A model generated the notes under the pieces. The model was not told the DNA's origin. It made no database searches and saw nothing but the letters and a program-made list of their open reading frames with translations. 6,828 nucleotides of DNA from Acidobacteriota bacterium (GTDB taxonomy: Bacteria; Acidobacteriota; Terriglobia; Acidiferrales; UBA7541). Shown one piece after another: positions 1 through 6,828 of this stretch (its first letter is position 1; each line of letters starts with the position of its first letter). A program made the position numbers and the translations under genes. The stretch spans positions 1-6,828 of the forward strand of contig PMOP01000350.1 of NCBI GenBank assembly GCA_003161495.1, in the 5' to 3' direction.

Positions 1-218
1 GTGAACGCATCCGGCGCGAATTCTGCAAGGGTCGCGATAGCCACGTCGCCCAGCCGCTTGGAAATCCCCGCTCGGAACAAATGCGCGCCGCCATACACGA
101 CGTGAACGGGCTGGCGGCGTCCCGTTTCGCCAGGGTATCGGCGCGCGAACGCGGCGGAAGGCCCATCCAAAATTCGCAACGCCGATTGAATAGCCGAATC
201 CGACAATGAGGTTTTCAT
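1..218 (-). CDS. N-terminal part of a DUF6986-like (aldolase/citrate lyase-like) protein, cut by the window edge
   Basis: An open frame runs leftward from an ATG at 218-216 to the window edge without a stop, giving 72 codons plus two bases. The protein starts MKTSLSDSAI and contains RRYPGETGRRQPVHVVYGG (about residues 26-44), then AHLFRAGISKRLGDVA and a segment ending EFAPDAF. From memory, 'RYPG..G.RQPVH.VY' near the N-terminus is the signature of the DUF6986 family, often annotated 'phosphoenolpyruvate kinase' and related to the HpcH/CitE-type TIM-barrel lyases. No active-site part is visible here, so the chemistry cannot be judged. Upstream of the ATG is a purine-rich stretch (GGAAAG, then GGGAAA) that could serve as ribosome binding site, and a plausible promoter lies at 277-305. 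Codon use (G/C-rich third positions) supports a real gene. Family assignment is moderately sure; function is not. Confidence 0.62.
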   Translation of the reverse strand, partial: MKTSLSDSAIQSALRILDGPSAAFARRYPGETGRRQPVHVVYGGAHLFRAGISKRLGDVAIATLAEFAPDAF

Positions 219-276
219 TTTCCCAATCTTTCCAAGTAATGGCGCACGTCGCTCAGGTTTGCTAAACCCGCCGCCC

Positions 277-305
277 ATCTTAAACGCGCGCCGGGCAAGA
301 TTCAA
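277..305 (-). promoter_or_regulatory. Candidate sigma-70-type promoter for the left-edge gene
   Basis: Read on the minus strand, TTGAAT (305-300) and TAAGAT (282-277) are separated by exactly 17 bases. Each matches the housekeeping consensus (TTGACA / TATAAT) at four of six positions. Transcription would begin near 270, giving a leader of about 50 bases before the ATG at 218. This is motif matching only, and acidobacterial promoters are poorly characterised. Confidence 0.35.
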
Positions 306-330
306 TTTCCGAACAACAACTAGTAACACA

Positions 331-384
331 GGTTTCAGCCTGGGGGTTTGGCTCAAGCAAGACCTAAACCCCACAGGCTGAAGC
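331..384. repeat. Long imperfect inverted repeat (probable dispersed palindromic element)
   Basis: The left arm TTCAGCCTG (334-342) plus GGGGTTT (343-349) is complementary to AAACCCC (366-372) plus CAGGCTGAA (374-382). Only one unpaired base (A373) lies between the two blocks, so there are 16 Watson-Crick pairs. G-T and G-C pairs extend both ends to about 332-384, and the loop is 352-363. No T-run follows on either strand, so it is not a standard terminator. The CAGGCTGAAGC core resembles a palindrome I recall as repeated in acidobacterial genomes. The rest of 219-540 holds nothing else beyond the promoter candidate and a weak hairpin near 515-533. Confidence 0.6.
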
Positions 385-514
385 ATGCGCCACAAAATCC
401 CAATTTTACTTGGATTTATTCAGAGCAGACGGAGTGATGGCGTGGGTGAACACCGGACCAACCCGACCGTGACTCAAGAGAGAAATTCGCCGAGCGGCCC
501 GGTCAGAAAGCGAC

Positions 515-533
515 GAGGGATGGCGATTCCCTC
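515..533 (-). terminator. Weak hairpin just past the zinc-ribbon gene stop
   Basis: GAGGGA (515-520) pairs with TCCCTC (528-533) around a 7-base loop, starting 8 bases beyond the stop codon of the minus-strand gene. The minus-strand sequence that follows (CGTCGCTTTCTG) has only a short T-rich stretch, so intrinsic termination is doubtful. Confidence 0.2.
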
Positions 534-540
534 CCCTGAG

Positions 541-846
541 CTATGCCGGTGAACTCATGGACCGCCGCTGTTGGAAACATTCGCGGCAGAACACGGGCCG
601 CCCCTGCGTCGGGCGGAAAGGAACTGTAGTTTCCTTTCCGCACTGCGAGCAGGTCGTTTTGGTTTCCGCCCGTTGGAAGTTATTGGCACTTGGACCCGGG
701 CTCTGAGAGCGCTTGGCTTTGCAGTCCTTGCACCGCTTGGGCTCGTTTTTGAAGCCCTTATCGGCGAAAAACATCTGTTCGCCCGCGGTGAAGACAAACT
801 CCTGACTGCATTCCGCACACTTCAGGACCTTATCGTGATATTCCAT
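541..846 (-). CDS. Small double zinc-ribbon protein (zf-trcl-like plus CxxC-x17-CxxC domain)
   Basis: This 101-residue protein begins MEYHDKVLKC. The first module (residues about 3-46) has C10-x2-C13 and C39-x2-C42 around the conserved EFVFTAGEQMFF and NEPKRCKDC segments typical of the 'probable zinc-ribbon' (zf-trcl) family. After a polar linker (about 47-63), the second module has C66-x2-C69, exactly 17 residues, then C87-x2-C90, matching the CxxC-x17-CxxC domain. Eight cysteines suggest two bound zinc ions. The biological role is unknown; nucleic acid or protein binding is only a guess. I chose the ATG at 846 because GGAG lies 6 bases upstream; a TTG at 858 in the same frame has weaker support. 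The gene lies downstream of rpsU on the same strand with a 155-base gap holding a large hairpin, so co-transcription is possible but not shown. Confidence 0.85.
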   Translation of the reverse strand: MEYHDKVLKCAECSQEFVFTAGEQMFFADKGFKNEPKRCKDCKAKRSQSPGPSANNFQRAETKTTCSQCGKETTVPFRPTQGRPVFCRECFQQRRSMSSPA

Positions 847-878
847 ACGCAACTCCAAGGCTCCACGCTGGTTGGAGA

Positions 879-938
879 GCCCACGTTGCCCCGTCCCATG
901 TCAGATATTGCTGGGATACGCCGGGGATGAACGTGGGT
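879..938. repeat. Three-tier inverted repeat / RNA hairpin between rpsU and the zinc-ribbon gene
   Basis: CCCACGTT (880-887) pairs with AACGTGGG (930-937). Inside it, CCCC (889-892) pairs with GGGG (923-926), and TCCCA (894-898) pairs with TGGGA (912-916), leaving a loop of 899-911. This is 17 Watson-Crick pairs in collinear order. On the minus strand it would lie in the mRNA leader about 33 bases before the zinc-ribbon start codon. It has no T-run, so it is either a mobile palindromic repeat or a regulatory or processing structure. Confidence 0.6.
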
Positions 939-1001
939 CCCAATTCCGACTGGTCCGAGGGTGCTAGGAAAATCCCGGGTCGTGTTGCCGCCTGGGGAAG
1001 C

Positions 1002-1199
1002 TTAGTCCTGCTCCCGCCGCTGCTTCTTGCGCAGCCGCTTGCGCGATAACGCCTGTTTCGCTCGGCGTTTCTCGCCAGGCTTCATGTAATAACTGTGCTT
1101 CTTGATTTCCTTGATGATGTCTTCCTGTTGCACTTTACGCTTGAACCGGCGCAACGCATTTTCCAGAGACTCACCTTCCTGAATGCTGACTTCAGCCAC
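1002..1199 (-). CDS. rpsU: 30S ribosomal protein S21
   Basis: This 65-residue, very basic protein has the S21 layout: an N-terminal strand and helix (EGESLENALRRFKRKVQQ, about residues 8-25), then EIKKHSYYMKPGEKRRAK and an Arg/Lys-rich tail (RKRLRKKQRREQD). S21 binds the 30S subunit near the 3' end of 16S rRNA and helps initiation. The length is within the family's usual 58-71. Translation starts at a GTG (1199-1197). An in-frame TAA directly precedes it, so no longer form is possible, and a purine-rich GGAAGGACGG lies upstream as a somewhat distant ribosome binding site. It is transcribed divergently from glgC. Identification is firm. Confidence 0.93.
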   Translation of the reverse strand: MAEVSIQEGESLENALRRFKRKVQQEDIIKEIKKHSYYMKPGEKRRAKQALSRKRLRKKQRREQD

Positions 1200-1252
1200 T
1201 TAGACTTCACCGTCCTTCCGATGCATGTGGCAATGATGGCTTTTGACCATAG

Positions 1253-1281
1253 ATACTATGAGAGGTCCACTCGTATAAAAA
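1253..1281 (-). promoter_or_regulatory. Possible promoter for rpsU
   Basis: On the minus strand, TTTTTA (1281-1276) and TAGTAT (1258-1253) are 17 bases apart, about 50 bases before the rpsU start. Matches to consensus are three and four of six, so this is a weak candidate. The remainder of 1200-1469 shows no clear glgC promoter or terminator. Confidence 0.2.
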
Positions 1282-1469
1282 ACAGCCTATTGGCACTCAC
1301 TTCTAGCGGACCCGCCCACCGAAGTCAAGCTTTGTTTTTTCGAGGCCCCTCGCCGGATGCGGCACCGTCACGGATAGAGCTGTATGGGACTTTTGGGCGC
1401 ACCTGCTAGAATGGCGGAGCACTTGGCCCTGGATATCGGACTTCCGGGAGAGGCCGACGAGATGCTCTT

Positions 1470-2702
1470 ATGTCCCTGATGCGCGATGCGATCGGCGTGC
1501 TGCTGGCTGGCGGACAAGGGGAGCGGCTATGGCCGCTCACTCGAGATCGCGCCAAGCCGGCCGTGCCATTCGGCGGCACCTACCGTATTATCGATGTAAC
1601 ACTTTCTAATTGCATTAACAGCGATCTCCGCCGGGTCTTCGTTCTGACGCAGTACAAAGCCCTTTCCCTTAACCGGCACACCCGCCAGGGCTGGTCGCAA
1701 CTCCTGGGCCTCGGCGAATTCATCGAAGTCCTTCCGCCGCAAATGCGCGTTTCCACCAATTGGTATCTGGGCACCGCTGACGCCGTTTATCAGAATATTT
1801 ATTCGATTGGCAGCGAGCACTCGCGCTACGTCATCATTCTGTCCGGCGACCACATCTACAAAATGAATTACCAGAAAATGCTGCAGCAGCATGTGGATTC
1901 CGGCGCCGATGTGACCGTGGCCACGTTTGAGATTACGGCGCAAGAGGCCATGGGCCGCTTCGGCGTCATCGAGACGGACGCGAATTGGCGCATCGTGGGC
2001 TTCGAGGAAAAGCCGGTGGCACCGAAGCGTTCGCACCTCCATCCGGACATGGTCAACGCCTCCATGGGCGTCTACGTATTCAATACGCAACTCCTGATTC
2101 CGGCGCTCTTGGCGGACGCCGAGGACGCCAACTCCAAGCACGATTTTGGCCGCGACATCTTGCCACGCATATTCTCGAAATATCGCGTGTACGCTTACAA
2201 CTTCATCGACGAAAATAAAGTCGGCGCGCAATACTGGCGCGACGTTGGCACCATTGAGGCCTACTACGAAGCGAACATGGACCTGGTCTCCGTGTCGCCC
2301 GTCTTCAATTTGTATGACAAAACCTGGCCCCTGCGCACCTGGCAGCACCAGTATCCGCCCGCGAAAACCGTTTTTGCCGACCCCAATCGCATGGGAGTGG
2401 CCCTGGATTCCATCGTTGGCGGAGGTTCGATCATTTCGGGAGGCCGCGTAAATCGCTCCGTGCTGGGCTACGACGTGCGCACCAACAGCTACTCCGACGT
2501 CGAAAATTCCATCCTGTTCAATCATGTGAACATCGGGCGGCATGCTCGCGTGCGCAACGCCATCATCGACCGCCACGTCACCATTCCCGAGCGCGCCGAA
2601 ATCGGCTACGACCCCGAAGCCGACCGCCAGCGCTATCACGTCACCGAAGGCGGAATCGTCGTCGTCGTCCGCGAAGAATCCATGATCGAGGAACCGGAAT
2701 GA
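1470..2702 (+). CDS. glgC: Glucose-1-phosphate adenylyltransferase (ADP-glucose pyrophosphorylase)
   Basis: This 410-residue enzyme makes ADP-glucose from ATP and glucose-1-phosphate, the committed step of bacterial glycogen synthesis. The N-terminal nucleotidyltransferase domain shows GGQGERL (14-20), AKPAVPFGG (28-36), RIIDVTLSNCINS (39-51), GTADAVYQN (101-109), SGDHIY with the expected catalytic metal-binding Asp at 127, GRFGVIE (162-168) and FEEKP with the sugar-phosphate-binding Lys at 181. Later come HDFGRDILP and YWRDVGTIEAYYEANMDL, followed by a left-handed beta-helix C-terminal region (about 300-400). It is slightly shorter than the 431-residue E. coli enzyme. The position of the E. 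coli activator-binding Lys39 is Thr37 here, so control by fructose-1,6-bisphosphate may differ. The start is the ATG at 1470. Shine-Dalgarno support is weak (GACGAG), and ATG 1479 is an in-frame alternative. No glgA or glgB is in view. Confidence 0.95.
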   Translation: MSLMRDAIGVLLAGGQGERLWPLTRDRAKPAVPFGGTYRIIDVTLSNCINSDLRRVFVLTQYKALSLNRHTRQGWSQLLGLGEFIEVLPPQMRVSTNWYLGTADAVYQNIYSIGSEHSRYVIILSGDHIYKMNYQKMLQQHVDSGADVTVATFEITAQEAMGRFGVIETDANWRIVGFEEKPVAPKRSHLHPDMVNASMGVYVFNTQLLIPALLADAEDANSKHDFGRDILPRIFSKYRVYAYNFIDENKVGAQYWRDVGTIEAYYEANMDLVSVSPVFNLYDKTWPLRTWQHQYPPAKTVFADPNRMGVALDSIVGGGSIISGGRVNRSVLGYDVRTNSYSDVENSILFNHVNIGRHARVRNAIIDRHVTIPERAEIGYDPEADRQRYHVTEGGIVVVVREESMIEEPE

Positions 2703-2727
2703 GAAATACAGCTAAGCGTGAGCAGTC

Positions 2728-2741
2728 GAAAGTTGAAAGTT
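2728..2741. repeat. Two tandem copies of GAAAGTT
   Basis: GAAAGTT occurs at 2728-2734 and again at 2735-2741, in the gap 26 bases after the glgC stop. It is short and may be chance, but it lies beside a second tandem repeat in the same gap. Confidence 0.45.
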
Positions 2742-2787
2742 AAAATCAGGCGTTGGAACATAGTTGGTTAGCAACTGCAAATCTCAA

Positions 2788-4181
<1,394 letters not shown>

Positions 4182-4186
4182 CCCTA

Positions 4187-4215
4187 TTGCAGTGTACACT
4201 GAAATCGTGTACACT
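4187..4215 (+). promoter_or_regulatory. Candidate toxin-antitoxin promoter, possibly giving a leaderless mRNA
   Basis: TTGCAG (4187-4192) and TACACT (4210-4215) are 17 bases apart, with three and four of six consensus matches. Transcription would begin 7-9 bases after the -10, at about 4222-4224, on or next to the antitoxin ATG at 4224. No Shine-Dalgarno-like purine run precedes that ATG, which fits a leaderless transcript. Both elements overlap the GTGTACAC palindromes, which suits repressor control. Confidence 0.45.
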
Positions 4216-4216
4216 G
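4190..4216. promoter_or_regulatory. Twin palindromic operators GTGTACAC upstream of the toxin-antitoxin genes
   Basis: CAGTGTACACTG (4190-4201) is a perfect 12-base palindrome. A second GTGTACACTG follows at 4207-4216, so the 8-base palindrome GTGTACAC recurs with a 15-base shift (4192-4199 and 4207-4214). Paired palindromes just before a toxin-antitoxin operon are the usual binding sites for the antitoxin's DNA-binding dimer or the toxin-antitoxin complex. The role is inferred; the symmetry is seen directly. Confidence 0.65.
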
Positions 4217-4223
4217 CCCTCGT

Positions 4224-4445
4224 ATGAAGAATATCACGCTCAGTGCCGATGAAGAGCTTATCGAGCAGGCCCGTCAACTCGCCCGGGCACAAAAGCGGAC
4301 TCTCAATGAGGCGTTCCGCGAATGGCTTGTCCAATTCACCCAACAGGCAGGAAAAGCCGAGGAATACGATGCCCTGATGAAGCGGCTCCGGCGCACCGTT
4401 AGCTTGCACCCGCCTTATACTCGCGACGAAATGAATGAACGATAA
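4224..4445 (+). CDS. Antitoxin of a VapBC-type pair, ribbon-helix-helix-like
   Basis: This 73-residue protein begins MKNITLSADEELIEQARQLA. The short N-terminal strand (residues about 2-7) followed by two helices (about 9-22 and 26-38, with RTLNEAFREWLVQF) has the pattern of a ribbon-helix-helix/Arc-like DNA-binding domain. The charged C-terminal half (EEYDALMKRLRRT...YTRDEMNER) would wrap the toxin. It should repress its own promoter at the GTGTACAC palindromes and neutralise the downstream PIN ribonuclease. Its last 11 bases overlap the toxin gene (4435-4445), a common sign of translational coupling. No Shine-Dalgarno sequence is visible before the ATG. The class is inferred from fold pattern and position; sequence is too short for a firm family name. 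Confidence 0.8.
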   Translation: MKNITLSADEELIEQARQLARAQKRTLNEAFREWLVQFTQQAGKAEEYDALMKRLRRTVSLHPPYTRDEMNER

Positions 4446-4857
4446 TTTCTTTCTCGACACCAACATCATCGTCTATTCGTTTGATCAATCTTCAGCACCC
4501 AAGGCAGACGTGGCTGATCGTCTGCTCCGAAAGGGTCTCCTAACTCGGAAGGGCGCAATCAGCTACCAGGTCATTCAGGAATTTTTCAATGTCGCCCGCA
4601 GGCGTTCTCCCGGGCCGATGCGCCTGGAGGAAGCCGAGCATTTCCTTTCGACAGTTCTTAGTCCCCTTTGCATCGTTCACTCTTCGCCGGCGCTATTTCA
4701 TAAAGCTCTTCAACTTGTCGACCGCTTCCGTCTGCAGTGGTATGACGCCTTAATCGTCGCGGGCGCGTTAGAAGCAAAGTGTGGAATCTTATACAGTGAG
4801 GACTTCCAAAATGGGCAGAAATTTGATGATCTTGAAATCCGAAACCCGTTTCTCTAG
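4435..4857 (+). CDS. PIN-domain ribonuclease toxin (VapC-like)
   Basis: This 140-residue protein has a complete set of PIN-domain acidic residues: Asp8 in FFLDTNIIVY, Glu49 in QVIQEFFNVARR, Asp104 in QWYDALIVAGAL and Asp123 in LYSEDFQNGQ. These normally hold Mg2+ for RNA cleavage; VapC toxins usually cut tRNA or rRNA loops, but the target cannot be read from this sequence. The start ATG (4435) lies inside the end of the antitoxin gene, so translation is probably coupled. By hand count, three 60-base rows of this gene (4441, 4681, 4801) have 40-53% G+C, against 68% in the row at 5461 in gpmI, although rows vary in both genes. That fits, but does not prove, horizontal arrival. The cassette separates eno from gpmI. 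Confidence 0.88.
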   Translation: MNDNFFLDTNIIVYSFDQSSAPKADVADRLLRKGLLTRKGAISYQVIQEFFNVARRRSPGPMRLEEAEHFLSTVLSPLCIVHSSPALFHKALQLVDRFRLQWYDALIVAGALEAKCGILYSEDFQNGQKFDDLEIRNPFL

Positions 4858-4933
4858 CCGTTGATGAGATAATCCTACCGCTGGCGCCTACGTATAGGGC
4901 TGACTTCATCCGCATCGTGGATTCTGATTACTT

Positions 4934-6499
<1,566 letters not shown>

Positions 6500-6501
6500 C
6501 T

Positions 6502-6570
6502 CGTGATTCGTGAATCGCGACTGGTGATTCGCTTGCCCGAAGTTCAGCGAGGCGTGGTTCGTGAATCGCG
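6502..6570. repeat. Direct repeat of an 18-base near-palindrome
   Basis: CGTGATTCGTGAATCGCG at 6502-6519 recurs at 6553-6570 with one change (A6506 to G6557), a shift of 51 bases. The first copy is itself a near-perfect hairpin: CGTGATTC pairs with GAATCGCG around GT, with one G-T pair. A third partial copy, GGTGATTCG, is at 6523-6531. It starts 3 bases after the gpmI stop but has no T-run, so it does not look like an intrinsic terminator. Confidence 0.55.
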
Positions 6571-6593
6571 TGCACTGAAGTCGACTCAGCAAC

Positions 6594-6630
6594 TCACTTG
6601 GCCTGAACTCCGCTGTCCGGCCACGAGTGA
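6594..6630. repeat. Imperfect inverted repeat
   Basis: TCACT (6594-6598) and GGCC (6600-6603) are complementary to GGCC (6619-6622) and AGTGA (6626-6630), with small unequal bulges between the blocks. It is one of several inverted repeats in a stretch without a recognisable gene (6571-6828). Confidence 0.35.
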
Positions 6631-6733
6631 ATTTGGTCGCAGCGGTTTAGTCGGGTGATCTGCGCCGTGGAGTCCTCGTCACTGGCTGCGCAAATGGCCG
6701 GTCCGCCTCGAAACGTTGTCCCCTGGCCAAAGC

Positions 6734-6772
6734 AAAAAAGCCGGATGACTTCACGTGACTTGGCCGACCGGC
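6734..6772 (-). terminator. Terminator-like hairpin with T-run on the minus strand
   Basis: Read on the minus strand, GCCGG (6772-6768) pairs with CCGGC (6744-6740), followed directly by six T residues (6739-6734). The enclosed segment contains the palindrome TCACGTGA (6758-6751). It would end a leftward transcript arriving from beyond the right edge; one leftward frame entering from the edge stops at 6786-6784, 11 bases before the hairpin. The stem is only five pairs with a large loop, so confidence is modest. Confidence 0.33.
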
Positions 6773-6828
6773 GATGGGGTAATTCATGCACGATGCGGGA
6801 ATTTCCCGAGGAAATGGCGTCCGAGGAT

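Noticed and set aside
1330..1352. T-rich tract next to CGAGG/CCTCG as a terminator
   Set aside because: The T-run precedes the hairpin on the plus strand and would be an A-run on the minus strand, so neither orientation gives an intrinsic terminator.
1527..2639. Long antisense open frame across glgC
   Set aside because: It is the mirror of glgC's codon bias; its protein is rich in His, Val and Ala with no recognisable domain, while the plus strand encodes a complete GlgC.
6600..6700. Fragments resembling cobalamin riboswitch boxes (a CCGGCCACGAGTGA stretch, AGTCGGGTGATCTGC, CACTGG)
   Set aside because: The order of the boxes is wrong for that riboswitch, the GGGAA and GGTG elements are missing, and no B12-related gene is in view.
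6594..6791. 65-codon minus-strand frame with a GTG start
   Set aside because: The composition is not protein-like in any recognisable way, all minus frames are fairly open here, and it overlaps the terminator-like hairpin and other inverted repeats.

Overview
The window looks like a chromosomal segment of an Acidobacteriota-type bacterium. The evidence is indirect. The coding DNA is moderately GC-rich. The mix of ordinary housekeeping genes, each read by motif, fits that group. The gaps also carry short palindromic or tandem repeats of a kind I associate with acidobacterial genomes. No rRNA or tRNA gene and no phage or IS transposase is visible, so the phylum call is an inference.

Layout, left to right. 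(1) 1-218, minus strand: the first 72 codons of a gene that runs off the left edge, resembling the DUF6986 / 'phosphoenolpyruvate kinase'-annotated, aldolase/citrate-lyase-like family. (2) 219-540: a gap with a candidate promoter for that gene and a long imperfect palindrome. (3) 541-846, minus: a small protein with two zinc-ribbon modules. (4) 847-1001: a gap containing a strong three-tier hairpin. (5) 1002-1199, minus: rpsU (ribosomal protein S21). (6) 1200-1469: the divergent region between rpsU and glgC. (7) 1470-2702, plus: glgC (ADP-glucose pyrophosphorylase). (8) 2703-2876: a gap with two short tandem repeats and a candidate promoter. (9) 2877-4181, plus: eno (enolase). (10) 4224-4857, plus: a compact toxin-antitoxin cassette (ribbon-helix-helix-like antitoxin, PIN/VapC toxin) with its own palindromic operators. 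(11) 4934-6499, plus: gpmI (cofactor-independent phosphoglycerate mutase). (12) 6500-6828: no recognisable gene, but direct repeats and several inverted repeats.

The plus-strand genes make metabolic sense together. GpmI interconverts 3- and 2-phosphoglycerate and enolase converts 2-phosphoglycerate to phosphoenolpyruvate, so they are consecutive steps of lower glycolysis. GlgC commits glucose-1-phosphate to glycogen. If the partial gene at the left edge really acts on a PEP-like compound, it would fit the same theme, but that is speculative. The toxin-antitoxin pair sits between the two consecutive glycolytic genes and looks like an insertion with independent control.

I see no clear candidate for a new multi-gene system. 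The most interesting points are the operator/promoter design of the vapBC-like cassette (possibly a leaderless antitoxin mRNA), the structured hairpin between rpsU and the zinc-ribbon gene, and the set of different short repeats placed in nearly every intergenic gap.
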